Below the pieces are notes generated by a model. It did not search any database. It was not told where the DNA came from and was given only the letters and a program-made list of their open reading frames with translations. The translations under genes and the position numbers were made by a program. This document shows, piece after piece, positions 31,944 to 41,015 of a stretch of DNA of 64,000 nt. Within the stretch, counting starts at the first letter, position 1; each line of letters starts with the position of its first letter. This stretch comes from Equibacterium sp963662035 (GTDB taxonomy: Bacteria; Bacteroidota; Bacteroidia; Bacteroidales; UBA932), in assembly GCA_963662035.1 (NCBI GenBank), contig CAVLDO010000006.1, positions 1-64,000 of the forward strand. The letters run 5' to 3'.

Positions 31944-33944
31944 ATGTCAAGACTTTACAAGATTTATTCAGCGGCGGCCATCTGCCTGCTTGCTCTGCTT
32001 TCCGCCCCGCTCGCTTCGGCGCAGCAGGTAGCCTTCAGCACAAAAGTGACTCCCGTGGAGCAGGGCGTCTCCCGGATTGACCTTACCGCCACCATAGACA
32101 AGGGTTGGCACATCTACGACACCGCCGCCATCGCAGGCGGCCCGCAGAACACCATAATCACATTCGACCTCCCCGAGGGAGCATCGCTGGATGGGGAAAT
32201 GAGCATCATCCCCGCCGCCGGGCGCCATCAAGACGAGGTGTTCGGCTGCGAAGTGGGCACCTGGGAGGGGACGGTTGTCTTCTCGCAGAAAATCCGCCAT
32301 AGCGCAGCTGTGAAGGTCGGCATCACCGCAGAGTATATGACCTGCACCGGCGGCGAGTGCTCGATGCCCGCCGAGCAGAGAGTTTCGGTGACTCTGGGCG
32401 GCGGTGAAAACACTGCCGGCGGCGGCGCAGCGGCGGCCGAAGAAATATCCACCCCGGAGGGCCGGAGCGCCATTTCTTCCGACGAGGGCGGATCAGCCTC
32501 CAAAGGGGCGCTTTGGGCTATGATTTTGGAGGCGATTCTCTGGGGATTCGCCGCCCTGCTGACCCCCTGCGTGTTCCCTATGGTGCCTATGACCATCTCC
32601 TTCTTTATCAAGGGGAGCGAAAACAAGACCCGCGGCCGCCTGCGCGCCATTATGTACGGCGTGTTCATAGTGCTGCTCTACACGGTCCCCATCGCCGCCA
32701 TCATAATCATCACCCGTCTGGTGGGGGGCGATGCCGTCACCGCCGACATATTCAACTATCTGGCGACCCATTGGCTGCCCAACATCCTCTTCTTCGTGAT
32801 TTTTATGGTGTTCGCCGCCTCGTTTTTCGGCGCCTTCGAAATCACGATGCCCAGTTCTCTGGTAAACAAGTCGGATCAGGCCGTGGACAAGCGCAGCGGT
32901 CTGGGCGGAGTGTTCTTTATGGCCCTGACGCTGGTGCTTGTCTCCTTCTCCTGCACCGGCCCCATTGTGGGCACCGTGCTCATCAAGTCCACCGCGGGCG
33001 AATTCTGGGCGCCGATAGTCACTATGCTGGCTTTCTCGGCCGCATTCGCCCTGCCGTTCGTGATATTCGCCCTCTTCCCCGGACTGCTCAAGAAACTGCC
33101 GGGCAGCGGCGGCTGGCTCAACAGCGTCAAGGTGGTTCTGGGCTTCGTGGAGATAGCCCTCGGCTTCAAGTTCCTCTCCACCGCCGACCAGGTTTACCAC
33201 TGGGGGCTGCTCGACCGGGAGGTCTATCTGGCCATCTGGATTGTGGTCTTCACCCTGCTGGGCTTCTATCTGCTGGGCAAGCTGCGCTTCAAATACGACA
33301 GCCCCAAAGATCATATAAGCGTGCTGCGCCTCGGGCTTGCAATCGTGGTGTTCACCTTTGTGGTGTATATGATTCCCGGGATGTGGGGCGCCCCCCTCAA
33401 GGCTCTCTCCGGCTATCTGCCGCCCATAGAGACTCAGGATTTCGTGATCGGACGCTACAACTGTGAAGCGGCGCCGCAGACCGCCTCCAAGGCCCAAGAG
33501 ATTAAGTATGCCGACCGCCTGGAGCTACCCCACGGCCTGCAGGGCTATTTTGACCTGGGCGAGGCCACGGCCGCCGCAAAGCGTGAGGGCAAGAACATCT
33601 TTCTGGCCTTCACCGGCCACGGCTGCGTCAATTGCCGCGAGATGGAGGCCCGCGTGTGGAGCGACGCCGGAGTGCTCGCCGCCCTCAAAGAGGATTTCAT
33701 AATCTGCATGCTCTACTGCGACGACCGCAGCGAGGCGCTGCCCGAGGATTGGATCACCACCTCATCGGGCCGCACGCTCAAGACCATCGGCAAAATCAAC
33801 GCCCACATCGCAAACGAAAACTACGGCATAAACGCCCAGCCCTATTATGTCATCCAGACCCCGGAGGGCAAGGTGCTCTCCAAGAGGGGATACAATCTGG
33901 ACGCCGCCGCATTTAAGGGGTGGCTCAGTGAGCACGCCAACTAA
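31944..33944 (+). CDS. DsbD-like thiol:disulfide interchange membrane protein
   Basis: This 666-residue protein has a signal peptide (ending APLASAQ) and a periplasmic DsbD alpha-like domain (about 25-155, with YMTCTGGECSMP, a redox-type cysteine pair). An eight-helix CcdA/DsbD-beta transporter region follows, whose two reactive cysteines are in LLTPCVFPM and FSCTGPIVG. A C-terminal thioredoxin-like domain carries C561-V-N-C564 (GHGCVNCREME). It carries electrons from cytosolic thioredoxin to periplasmic thiol proteins, for cytochrome c maturation or disulfide repair. This fits the multiheme cytochrome encoded in the window. The CVNC active site rather than CVAC is common in Bacteroidota homologues. 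Confidence 0.93.
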   Translation: MSRLYKIYSAAAICLLALLSAPLASAQQVAFSTKVTPVEQGVSRIDLTATIDKGWHIYDTAAIAGGPQNTIITFDLPEGASLDGEMSIIPAAGRHQDEVFGCEVGTWEGTVVFSQKIRHSAAVKVGITAEYMTCTGGECSMPAEQRVSVTLGGGENTAGGGAAAAEEISTPEGRSAISSDEGGSASKGALWAMILEAILWGFAALLTPCVFPMVPMTISFFIKGSENKTRGRLRAIMYGVFIVLLYTVPIAAIIIITRLVGGDAVTADIFNYLATHWLPNILFFVIFMVFAASFFGAFEITMPSSLVNKSDQAVDKRSGLGGVFFMALTLVLVSFSCTGPIVGTVLIKSTAGEFWAPIVTMLAFSAAFALPFVIFALFPGLLKKLPGSGGWLNSVKVVLGFVEIALGFKFLSTADQVYHWGLLDREVYLAIWIVVFTLLGFYLLGKLRFKYDSPKDHISVLRLGLAIVVFTFVVYMIPGMWGAPLKALSGYLPPIETQDFVIGRYNCEAAPQTASKAQEIKYADRLELPHGLQGYFDLGEATAAAKREGKNIFLAFTGHGCVNCREMEARVWSDAGVLAALKEDFIICMLYCDDRSEALPEDWITTSSGRTLKTIGKINAHIANENYGINAQPYYVIQTPEGKVLSKRGYNLDAAAFKGWLSEHAN

Positions 33945-33952
33945 AAAAAGTG

Positions 33953-33960
33953 TATATTTG
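33953..33960 (+). promoter_or_regulatory. Candidate -7 promoter box for serS-ruvC
   Basis: TATATTTG matches TA-N2-TTTG, 26 nt before the serS ATG and just after the DsbD stop codon. Confidence 0.55.
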
Positions 33961-33986
33961 CCACCGCATAAAAGAAAAATAAGAAT

Positions 33987-35258
33987 ATGCTTACACTCAA
34001 ACTTTTAAGGGAGAACCCCGATTTTGTTGTAGAACGCCTGGCGGTCAAGCATTTCGACGCCAAGGAGATTGTTTCTCAGATACTTGATTGCGACAAGGAG
34101 AGACGCTCGTCCCAGAGCGAGCTGGATTCTCTGCTACAGCAGCAGAAGAGCAAGGCTTCGGAAATCGGTTCCCTTATGAAAGCCGGCGACAAAGAGGCCG
34201 CCGAGGCGGTCAAGAAAGAGGTTGCCGCCCTCAAAGAGAGTTCCAAGGCCCTCGAAGAGAAGATGGCACTGGCCGAGAAGCGTCAGAACGACCTGCTGGT
34301 GCTGCTTCCCAACCTCCCCTGCGCCCAGGTTCCCGAAGGGAAGAGCGCGGAAGACAACGTGATTGTGAAGAAGGTGTGCGAGGTTCCCGACCTTTCCGCC
34401 AGCAAGCTGCCCCACTGGGAACTTGCCAAGAAATACGATATAATCGACTTTGACCTGGGCGTGAAGCTCACCGGCGCCGGATTCCCCGTCTACAAGGGGA
34501 AGGGGGCCAAGCTGCAGCGCGCACTGATCAACTACTTCCTGGAGTTCAACACCGCCGCAGGCTATCTTGAGGTGGAGCCCCCCATAATGGTGAACGAGGC
34601 CTCCGGCTTCGGCACCGGCCAGCTCCCCGACAAGGAGGGTCAGATGTACCACGCCACCGTGGACAACTACTATCTGGTGCCCACCGCCGAGGTGCCCGTG
34701 ACCAATATCTACCGCGACGTGATCCTCTCCAAGAAGGACTTCCCCGTGAAGATGACCGCCTACACCCCCTGCTTCCGCCGCGAAGCCGGCTCCTACGGCA
34801 AGGATGTGCGCGGGCTTAACCGTCTGCACCAGTTCGACAAGGTCGAGATTGTCCGCCTCAGCCTCCCCGAAAACTCCTACGAGGCTCTGGACGAGATGGT
34901 ATCCCACGTGGAGAAGCTGGTGTCCAGCCTCGGCCTCCCCTACAGGATTCTGCGCCTGTGCGGCGGCGATATGAGCTTCACCTCCGCCATCACCTACGAT
35001 TTTGAGGTGTTCAGCGCGGCTCAGGAGCGCTGGCTGGAGGTCAGCTCGGTGAGCAACTTCGAATCCTATCAGGCCAACCGCCTCAAACTCCGCTACAAGG
35101 ACGAGTCGGGCAAGACCGCCCTGGCTCACACTCTCAACGGCAGTTCGCTGGCCCTCCCCCGCATAGTGGCCGCCCTGCTGGAGAACAACCAGAAGGCCGA
35201 CTGCATCGAAATCCCCGAGGTTCTGCGCAAGTGGACCGGCTTTGAGCGCATTGACTGA
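33987..35258 (+). CDS. serS: Serine-tRNA ligase
   Basis: This 423-residue class II synthetase charges tRNA-Ser (and tRNA-Sec where present) with serine. The N-terminal long coiled-coil arm that grips the tRNA variable arm spans about residues 25-105. The catalytic domain has motif 2 (TPCFRREAGSYGKDVRGLNR), the serine-site TAEVP, and motif 3 (NGSSLALPRIVAALLENNQ). Complete. Its TGA overlaps the ATG of ruvC by one base. Confidence 0.98.
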   Translation: MLTLKLLRENPDFVVERLAVKHFDAKEIVSQILDCDKERRSSQSELDSLLQQQKSKASEIGSLMKAGDKEAAEAVKKEVAALKESSKALEEKMALAEKRQNDLLVLLPNLPCAQVPEGKSAEDNVIVKKVCEVPDLSASKLPHWELAKKYDIIDFDLGVKLTGAGFPVYKGKGAKLQRALINYFLEFNTAAGYLEVEPPIMVNEASGFGTGQLPDKEGQMYHATVDNYYLVPTAEVPVTNIYRDVILSKKDFPVKMTAYTPCFRREAGSYGKDVRGLNRLHQFDKVEIVRLSLPENSYEALDEMVSHVEKLVSSLGLPYRILRLCGGDMSFTSAITYDFEVFSAAQERWLEVSSVSNFESYQANRLKLRYKDESGKTALAHTLNGSSLALPRIVAALLENNQKADCIEIPEVLRKWTGFERID

Positions 35259-35824
35259 TGCACAAACAGGGACAGAGAATCATAATGGGAATCGACCCCG
35301 GAACCAACATAATGGGTTACGGGGTCGTTCTTGTTGACGGCAGAAAGGTCCATTTCATAGACCTGGGCATAATAGACCTGCGCAAGGAGAAAGACCACTT
35401 CGAGAAGCTGCGCCGCATATTCATAGAAGTGGGGGCGCTCTACGACCGGTACCGGCCCGACGACCTGGCGATCGAGGCCCCTTTCTACGGCAAGAATCCG
35501 CAGGTTATGCTCAAGCTGGGGCGGGCGCAGGGGGCGGCCATAGCGGCGGCGCTGCAGCGGGGGATTCCCGTTACAGAATACGCCCCCAGAAAGGTCAAGA
35601 TTGCCGTCACCGGCAAGGGGGCGGCCTCAAAAGAACAGGTAAAGAGCATTCTGGAGCGCACTATGGATGTGACTCTGGACATAAAGCATCTGGATGCCAG
35701 CGATGCGCTGGCCATAGCGATGTGCCACTTTTATCAACTCACCAATCCCCTTACCGACACCCGGGGCTCCAGCAACTGGAAGAGCTTCATCGCCGAGCAC
35801 TCCGACAGGGTCGTGAAAAGTTAG
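35258..35824 (+). CDS. ruvC: Holliday junction resolvase RuvC
   Basis: This 188-residue endonuclease cuts Holliday junctions with RuvAB. Four acidic catalytic residues are in place: Asp in MGIDPGTNIMGYG, Glu in LAIEAPFYGKN, and two Asp in HLDASDALAIAMCH. The start overlaps the serS stop by one base (TGATG), indicating coupled translation. The 3' end overlaps the convergent rluD stop by 4 nt. Confidence 0.97.
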   Translation: MHKQGQRIIMGIDPGTNIMGYGVVLVDGRKVHFIDLGIIDLRKEKDHFEKLRRIFIEVGALYDRYRPDDLAIEAPFYGKNPQVMLKLGRAQGAAIAAALQRGIPVTEYAPRKVKIAVTGKGAASKEQVKSILERTMDVTLDIKHLDASDALAIAMCHFYQLTNPLTDTRGSSNWKSFIAEHSDRVVKS

Positions 35825-36915
35825 CTCCCGGGCTCTTCCTGCACCGCGCGCAGAGTGTCGCGGCCTGCGGCATAATTGCGCCACTTCTCCAGCAGGGCGG
35901 CAAAGTCGGCGGGGATTTCGCTGTCAAAGAATACGGTTTTGCGGGTGGCCGGATGCACAAATCCGAGTGTCTTGGCATGCAGCGCCTGGCGGGGCATCAC
36001 TGCAAAGCAATTGTCTATAAACTGTTTGTACTTGGCATAAAGGGGCCCCTTGAGCACACGGTCGCCGCCATAGCGCTCGTCGTTGAACAGGGGATGTCCG
36101 ATGTGGTTCATATGCACCCTTATCTGGTGAGTGCGTCCAGTCTCCAGATTGCACTCCACGAGGGTCGTGTAGCCGAAACGCTCCAGCACCCGGTAGTGGG
36201 TCACAGCCCGCTTGCCTTGCGAGCCGTCTTCAAACACCCTGAAGCGCATCCTGTCAGAAGCATCGCGCCCGATGTTGCCCTCTATCGTACCCGAATCCTC
36301 CGCCACATTGCCCCAGACCAGCGCCCAGTAGGTGCGCTGAATGGTGTGGTCAAAAAACTGCTTTGCCAGATACATCTGCGACTCGTCGTTCTTGGCCACC
36401 ACAAGCAGCCCTGAGGTATCCTTGTCTATGCGGTGCACCAGCACCCCCATCCGCTCGTCGGCGGCATCGGCCTCCTGGCTTATGCCAAGATGGTAGGCGA
36501 GAGCGTTTATCAGAGTGCCGCTGAAATGGCCGAATCCGGGATGTACCACCAGTCCGGCAGGCTTGTTCACTATCAGCAGATCGTCGTCTTCGTAGGGGAT
36601 GTCCAGCGGAATCGGCTCCGGCAGCACCTCAAAACCGCGCCGCTGATAGGGAAGCATTATTGTGATGACGTCCAGCGGCCGCACCTTGTAGTTGGCCTTG
36701 ACGGGGCGCCCACCCACCCTGACATACTGCGCCTCGAGCGCCAGCTGGATGCGGTGGCGCGAAGTCTGCTCCATCCGGCTGGTGATGTAGCGGTCTATGC
36801 GCAGCGGCGCCTGACCCTTGTCCACCACAATGCGGAAATGCTCGAACAGCTGCTCATCGCCGCCCTCCTGCTCTTCAGACTCAAACTCGGAGTCCCGCAG
36901 CTTGTCTTGCGTCAT
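35821..36915 (-). CDS. rluD: 23S rRNA pseudouridine synthase, RluD type
   Basis: This 364-residue enzyme has an N-terminal S4 RNA-binding domain (about 35-100, RIDRYITSRMEQTSRHRIQL) and the RluA/RluD catalytic domain with the nucleophilic Asp in HRIDKDTSGLLVVAKND. NKPAGLVVHPG and ETGRTHQIRVHM are also typical. It isomerises uridines in helix 69 of 23S rRNA. It follows the PASTA protein by 2 nt, a pairing conserved in Bacteroidota. RluA/RluC specificity cannot be fully excluded from sequence alone. An acidic N-terminal extension (SEFESEEQEGGDE) is present. Confidence 0.92.
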   Translation of the reverse strand: MTQDKLRDSEFESEEQEGGDEQLFEHFRIVVDKGQAPLRIDRYITSRMEQTSRHRIQLALEAQYVRVGGRPVKANYKVRPLDVITIMLPYQRRGFEVLPEPIPLDIPYEDDDLLIVNKPAGLVVHPGFGHFSGTLINALAYHLGISQEADAADERMGVLVHRIDKDTSGLLVVAKNDESQMYLAKQFFDHTIQRTYWALVWGNVAEDSGTIEGNIGRDASDRMRFRVFEDGSQGKRAVTHYRVLERFGYTTLVECNLETGRTHQIRVHMNHIGHPLFNDERYGGDRVLKGPLYAKYKQFIDNCFAVMPRQALHAKTLGFVHPATRKTVFFDSEIPADFAALLEKWRNYAAGRDTLRAVQEEPGS

Positions 36916-36917
36916 CT

Positions 36918-37694
36918 CTATTTGATTTTTTCCTGGTCAACGGTGAGAAAGATGTCCACGTTGCGCCCCATCGTGACGCTTTCCAGCGCATCGGGAGACT
37001 GGCTGTAGACCACCGCGCGGAGGCTGTCAGCATAATCGCGGACGCTTTCGTCGTAGCGCACCCGCCCCACGTTTAGGGAGTTCTCGATTATGTTGGAGGC
37101 CGCCACACTGCCCGAGAAACCCTTGAGGTCGGGAACCTCGGTGGTGTTGTCATTCTGGTCCAGCCCAAGCACGAGATCTATCTTGCTCTGGGTCTCTACT
37201 TTGAGCCCGCCTGCGATGTCGCGCCCCTTGTACTGCTGCCGCAGCACATTGTTGGTGGCGATGTCGCTCACATACTTTAGCTTGCCCACCGTAAGTCCCG
37301 CCGAAGAGAGCTCTGCCGCCGCCTGACGCAGGGAATAGCCCACCACAGAGGGGACCTGCACCATACGGGGCACGGTGGAATTGATGGTGATGAATATGCG
37401 ACGGTTCTTCTTGACCCTGCTGCCCGCTGCGGGGTTCTGCGAGAACACCACCCCGAGGGGGAGATGCTTCACATACACCGAGTCGGCAATCTCCACCCTC
37501 AGATCCATCCTGGAGGCGACCTCCTGCACGGTGGACATATCTAGCGCGGTGAAGTCGGGCACAGAAAGTTCTTTATTGTGCCGCGTAAACAGCGCCAGAA
37601 GCAGCTGCAGCACCAGCACCACCGCCAAAACGAACACTGCGCCCAGAATAAAGTTGCGCAGCAGAGGTTTTTGTTTGAGAGAGAAATTTGCCAT
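36918..37694 (-). CDS. Single-pass membrane protein with three PASTA domains
   Basis: This 258-residue protein has a cytosolic basic start, one membrane helix (about 14-35, FILGAVFVLAVVLVLQLLLA) and then three consecutive PASTA repeats. These read VPDFTALDMSTVQEVASRMD, VPSVVGYSLRQAAAELSSAG and VPDLKGFSGSVAASNIIENS, with Ser-Pro-like turn motifs SQNPAAGSRVK and YSQSPDALES. PASTA domains bind peptidoglycan stem peptides or beta-lactams. No kinase or transpeptidase domain is attached, so it is a stand-alone PASTA protein, probably an envelope sensor or scaffold. It is co-transcribed with rluD. Confidence 0.93.
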   Translation of the reverse strand: MANFSLKQKPLLRNFILGAVFVLAVVLVLQLLLALFTRHNKELSVPDFTALDMSTVQEVASRMDLRVEIADSVYVKHLPLGVVFSQNPAAGSRVKKNRRIFITINSTVPRMVQVPSVVGYSLRQAAAELSSAGLTVGKLKYVSDIATNNVLRQQYKGRDIAGGLKVETQSKIDLVLGLDQNDNTTEVPDLKGFSGSVAASNIIENSLNVGRVRYDESVRDYADSLRAVVYSQSPDALESVTMGRNVDIFLTVDQEKIK

Positions 37695-37709
37695 AACGGG
37701 CGAATTTAC

Positions 37710-37745
37710 AAAAAAAAGAGCGACCTTTCAACAGGTCACTCTCTA
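37710..37745 (-). terminator. Terminator of rplU-rpmA
   Basis: On the minus strand AGAGTGACCT pairs with AGGTCGCTCT around GTTGAA and is followed by a run of eight T, 20 nt after the rpmA stop. Confidence 0.92.
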
Positions 37746-37765
37746 TTATTCAAGCATCGGAAGAC

Positions 37766-38038
37766 TTACGCCTCGGCCTCTTTCTGGAGGGGGAGTATGG
37801 AGACAAACGACTTGTTGTCCCTTGTCTTCCTGAATGTTACTGTACCGTTGACCAACGCGTAAAGAGTATGGTCCCTACCCATTCCGACATTCTCGCCGGG
37901 GTTGTGTACAGTGCCTCTCTGGCGAACCAGGATGTTGCCGGCTTTGGCAAACTGTCCGCCAAACAATTTAACGCCGAGGCGTTTGCTTTCTGATTCACGG
38001 CCGTTCTTGGAACTGCCGACACCTTTCTTGTGAGCCAT
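37766..38038 (-). CDS. rpmA: Large ribosomal subunit protein bL27
   Basis: This 90-residue protein starts MAHKKGVGSSKNGRESESKR, the bL27 N-terminus that reaches the peptidyl-transferase centre, and contains LGVKLFGGQFAKAGNILVRQ and GENVGMGRDHTLYALVNG. No cleavable N-terminal extension of the Firmicutes type is present. It follows rplU by 13 nt. Confidence 0.98.
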   Translation of the reverse strand: MAHKKGVGSSKNGRESESKRLGVKLFGGQFAKAGNILVRQRGTVHNPGENVGMGRDHTLYALVNGTVTFRKTRDNKSFVSILPLQKEAEA

Positions 38039-38051
38039 AATCTAAACTGTT

Positions 38052-38360
38052 TTAAGCGATTTCCTCAATTTGAAGTTTGGTAAGATACTGACGGTGACCG
38101 TTCTTCTTGCACATACCCTTGCGGCGGATTTTGTGGAAAACGATTACCTTGTCAGCTTTGCAATGCTCCAACACGGTAGCTTTGACGGTAGCACCGGCTA
38201 CATAAGGCGAGCCGACCCGGACAGAACCCTCGTTGTCCACGAGAAGAACCTTGTCAAAATCCAGAGAAGCATTGACCTCGGCAGCAAGACGGTTTACGTA
38301 AATGCTGCAGCCCTTCTCTACTTTGAACTGCTGTCCTGCAATATCAACGATTGCGTACAT
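38052..38360 (-). CDS. rplU: Large ribosomal subunit protein bL21
   Basis: This 102-residue 50S protein starts MYAIVDIAGQQFKVEKG and contains KVLLVDNEGSVRVGSPYVAG and KIRRKGMCKKNGHRQYLTKL, all typical of bL21. It is the first gene of the rplU-rpmA operon, with a well-formed promoter about 100 nt upstream (38458-38487), leaving a long AT-rich leader. Confidence 0.98.
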   Translation of the reverse strand: MYAIVDIAGQQFKVEKGCSIYVNRLAAEVNASLDFDKVLLVDNEGSVRVGSPYVAGATVKATVLEHCKADKVIVFHKIRRKGMCKKNGHRQYLTKLQIEEIA

Positions 38361-38457
38361 AAATTAATTGTTAAAAATTAATAGCCGTAAGCGGATATTT
38401 CAATCAAATACCTCTTTATCAATGGCTTATCGACTGTCTATAACCCAATTGGGAGTG

Positions 38458-38487
38458 CAAATATACGATATTTATTTGATTTGCAAA
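38458..38487 (-). promoter_or_regulatory. Promoter of rplU-rpmA
   Basis: On the minus strand TTTG (38487-38484), an 18-nt spacer and TATATTTG (38465-38458) form a full Bacteroidota promoter. The 5' leader would be about 90 nt, long enough for ribosomal-protein autoregulation, although I see no defined structure. Confidence 0.75.
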
Positions 38488-38506
38488 ATTATATGCAATA
38501 CATTTG
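38475..38506 (+). promoter_or_regulatory. Promoter of the P-loop ATPase gene
   Basis: TTTG (38475-38478), a 20-nt spacer and TACATTTG (38499-38506) form a full Bacteroidota promoter, 29 nt upstream of the ATG. It overlaps the rplU promoter on the opposite strand, so the two units probably compete. Confidence 0.75.
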
Positions 38507-38535
38507 TAACATCAATGTTATAGCACAACTGCGCC

Positions 38536-39594
38536 ATGATCTCCTATTTTGACGACCAATACCCCTCAAGAGGTGAGAAATTCATCTGCCGCGCTTCTTC
38601 CGCCACCCTTGTCGCCGAGCAGGTCAGAAAGGGCCGCTTCATCACCATCTACGCCCCTGCTGGCTACGGCAAGCGCACTCTGGTGCGCGCGGCCAAGAAG
38701 ATTCTGGACTCCGACTCCCGCCCCCCGGTGTTCATCACCCTGGACCTGTTCAACATAACGGACAAAGAGTCCCTCACCGCCCTCTACGCCGAGGCCTTCC
38801 GCGGCCCGATAGAGAGCTACAACAGGGAGGCGCTGCTGCCGCTTGACATCAATCTGGACAACATCGGTTTTGAGGCGGCTATCGGCCTCCCATCGCTGCT
38901 GGGCAGCCTCACGGGCAAGCACTATGTGGTTTATTTCAAGGAATTCCAAAACATTCTGGGCTTCGAAGGGGGAGAAGATATCCTCAAAATCATGGAGCGC
39001 AATCTAGGAAAGAGCGGCGACGCGGCCCACATCGCCACGGGCTCCCAGCTGAACCGGATGAAGGAGATTTTCGAGGTCCGCCGGCTGTTCTACCGCACCG
39101 CCGTGCACATCCCGCTGGAGCCGCTTTCCGCAAAGGAGTGTATGGCCTACCTGCGCAGCGGTTTTCTGCGCAGCGGCAAGAATATAGAGGACGACATTTC
39201 CAAGGCGCTCTACCTCTGCTCAAAAGGCTTTCCGCAGGTCGTCAACCGCCTGGCCAGAATCTGCGACCTGCGCGCAGTGGGCTATATCAACCGCCTGGTT
39301 CTGGGCGATGCCGTGGAGACCTATCTTAACGAGGATGACGCACGGCACCGCTTCACTATGAGCTGCCTGACCCCTAACCAGATCAACCTTCTGCGGGCGG
39401 TGTGCGACGGGGCGCAGAAATTCAGCTCGCGCGACATCCTGGATCGCTATCACCTCAACAGCAGCGCCAACGTGTTCCGCATAAAAGACGCCTTGCGCAA
39501 GAAAGAAATCGTGACCTTCGACGAGCAGGACCGCGCCGAAATTATCGACCCGATGTTTGAGCTGTGGCTCAAAAAGCGTTATTTTGCGCGCTGA
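38536..39594 (+). CDS. P-loop ATPase of the archaeal-type/STAND kind with atypical Walker motifs
   Basis: This 352-residue protein has an N-terminal nucleotide-binding region. The Walker A-like loop reads APAGYGKRTLV, with Lys46 present but Arg at the position usually held by Ser/Thr. The Walker B strand reads VVYFKEFQ where the family usually has xxxxDEFQ, so the metal-binding Asp is replaced by Lys. A sensor-like IATGSQLNRM follows, and a C-terminal winged-helix region (about 275-350, CLTPNQINLLRAVCDGAQKF, RIKDALRKKEIVTFDEQDRA). Related proteins are poorly characterised single-gene ATPases. The divergent position next to rplU gives no functional clue. Confidence 0.75.
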   Translation: MISYFDDQYPSRGEKFICRASSATLVAEQVRKGRFITIYAPAGYGKRTLVRAAKKILDSDSRPPVFITLDLFNITDKESLTALYAEAFRGPIESYNREALLPLDINLDNIGFEAAIGLPSLLGSLTGKHYVVYFKEFQNILGFEGGEDILKIMERNLGKSGDAAHIATGSQLNRMKEIFEVRRLFYRTAVHIPLEPLSAKECMAYLRSGFLRSGKNIEDDISKALYLCSKGFPQVVNRLARICDLRAVGYINRLVLGDAVETYLNEDDARHRFTMSCLTPNQINLLRAVCDGAQKFSSRDILDRYHLNSSANVFRIKDALRKKEIVTFDEQDRAEIIDPMFELWLKKRYFAR

Positions 39595-39629
39595 CATATA
39601 TTCTGACGATAATATTGATACCAAAAGAT

Positions 39630-40991
39630 ATGACAGAAAAAGTTGTAAAATTGCTTAACGACAACGCCTTTGCGCGTTGGGGGGCGCTCGTTCTGATCGC
39701 CTCCATGATGTTTTTCGCCTATATGTTCGTGGATGTGATGTCCCCGCTCAAGAGCATGCTGGAGACAGAAATCAACTGGTCCAGCACCGTGTTCGGCACC
39801 TATGCCGCCAGCGAGTACATCCTCAACGTGTGCGGCTTTCTGATTTTGGCCGGAATAATTCTGGACAAGATGGGAGTGCGCCGCACAGGTGTGCTCTCCG
39901 CCTCGCTGATGCTTTTGGGCGCCTGCATCAAGTTTGTGGGAATCTCCGACTGGTTCCAGACCACCGGCCTGTGCGCTTGGATGGGCTCCTGGCGGACGGC
40001 AATGCCAGCCAGCGCCAAAATGGCCGCCATGGGCTTTATGATTTTTGGCTGCGGCTGCGAAATGGCCGGCACCACCGTCTCAAAAGCTATCGCCAAGTGG
40101 TTCAAGGGCAAGGAGATGTCGCTTGCGATGGGCATCGAGATGGCCATCGCCCGCCTGGGCGTGTTTGCGGTGATGTGGATATCCCCGCTCATCTACAACA
40201 AGTTCGGCTCGGTAGTGGCTCCGGTTGCGTTCTGCACCGCGCTGCTGCTGGTCGGCCTCATCTTCTTTGTCGTGTTCACGGTGCTGGACAGCAAGTTTGA
40301 CAGGCAGCTCGTGGCCGCCGGACTGGTTGCCGCCGAGAAGAGCCCAGAAGACGAATTCCACATCAGCGACCTGGGCAAAATCTTCTCCAGCAAGATGTTC
40401 TGGATCGTGGCCCTGATGTGCGTCCTCTACTACAGCGCCATCTTCCCATTCCAGCGCTACGCCCCCAACTACCTCGAGACCACCCTTGGCATCGATGCCG
40501 AGAGCGCTGCGCGCCTCTTCAGTTTCTTTCCCATCCTGGCGATGGTGCTGACCCCCTTTCTGGGCGGCTTCATCTCTTTCAAGGGGAAGGCGGCGAGCAT
40601 GCTGCTGATAGGCTCGCTGATAATGGTGGCCTGCCATCTGAGCTTCGCCTTCCTGCTGCCGGCATTCCCCAGCAAATGGCTTGCCGTGGCGCTGATTCTG
40701 GTGCTGGGAGTCTCCTTCTCGCTGGTACCCGCAGCCCTCTGGCCTTCAGTACCCAAAATCATAGACGAGAAGGTGCTGGGCAGTGCCTACTGCCTCATCT
40801 TCTGGGTGCAGAACATCGGCCTGTGCCTGGTGCCCCTGCTCATCGGCAAGCTGCTGGATGCTACCGGAGGCTATCTGGTGCCGATGCTGGTATTCTCATC
40901 GTTCGGCGTACTGGCATTTTTCTTCACCTTCATGCTCAAGATGGAAGACCGCAGCAAGGGCTACGGCCTTGAGCTTCCCGAAGTAAAATAA
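39630..40991 (+). CDS. Major facilitator superfamily transporter
   Basis: From the ATG at 39630 the protein has 453 residues with about 12 membrane helices and a central cytosolic loop (near VAAEKSPEDEFHISDLGKIF). Upstream in-frame codons overlap the ATPase gene and are not used. The loop motif between helices 2 and 3 is visible (GIILDKMGVRRTGVLSA), the MFS GxxxDxxGxR signature. The overall look resembles MFSD1-like/NarK-distant carriers common in Bacteroidota. The substrate is unknown, and the neighbours do not reveal it. Confidence 0.9.
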   Translation: MTEKVVKLLNDNAFARWGALVLIASMMFFAYMFVDVMSPLKSMLETEINWSSTVFGTYAASEYILNVCGFLILAGIILDKMGVRRTGVLSASLMLLGACIKFVGISDWFQTTGLCAWMGSWRTAMPASAKMAAMGFMIFGCGCEMAGTTVSKAIAKWFKGKEMSLAMGIEMAIARLGVFAVMWISPLIYNKFGSVVAPVAFCTALLLVGLIFFVVFTVLDSKFDRQLVAAGLVAAEKSPEDEFHISDLGKIFSSKMFWIVALMCVLYYSAIFPFQRYAPNYLETTLGIDAESAARLFSFFPILAMVLTPFLGGFISFKGKAASMLLIGSLIMVACHLSFAFLLPAFPSKWLAVALILVLGVSFSLVPAALWPSVPKIIDEKVLGSAYCLIFWVQNIGLCLVPLLIGKLLDATGGYLVPMLVFSSFGVLAFFFTFMLKMEDRSKGYGLELPEVK

Positions 40992-41015
40992 GAGAAAACG
41001 GAATAATATAATACT

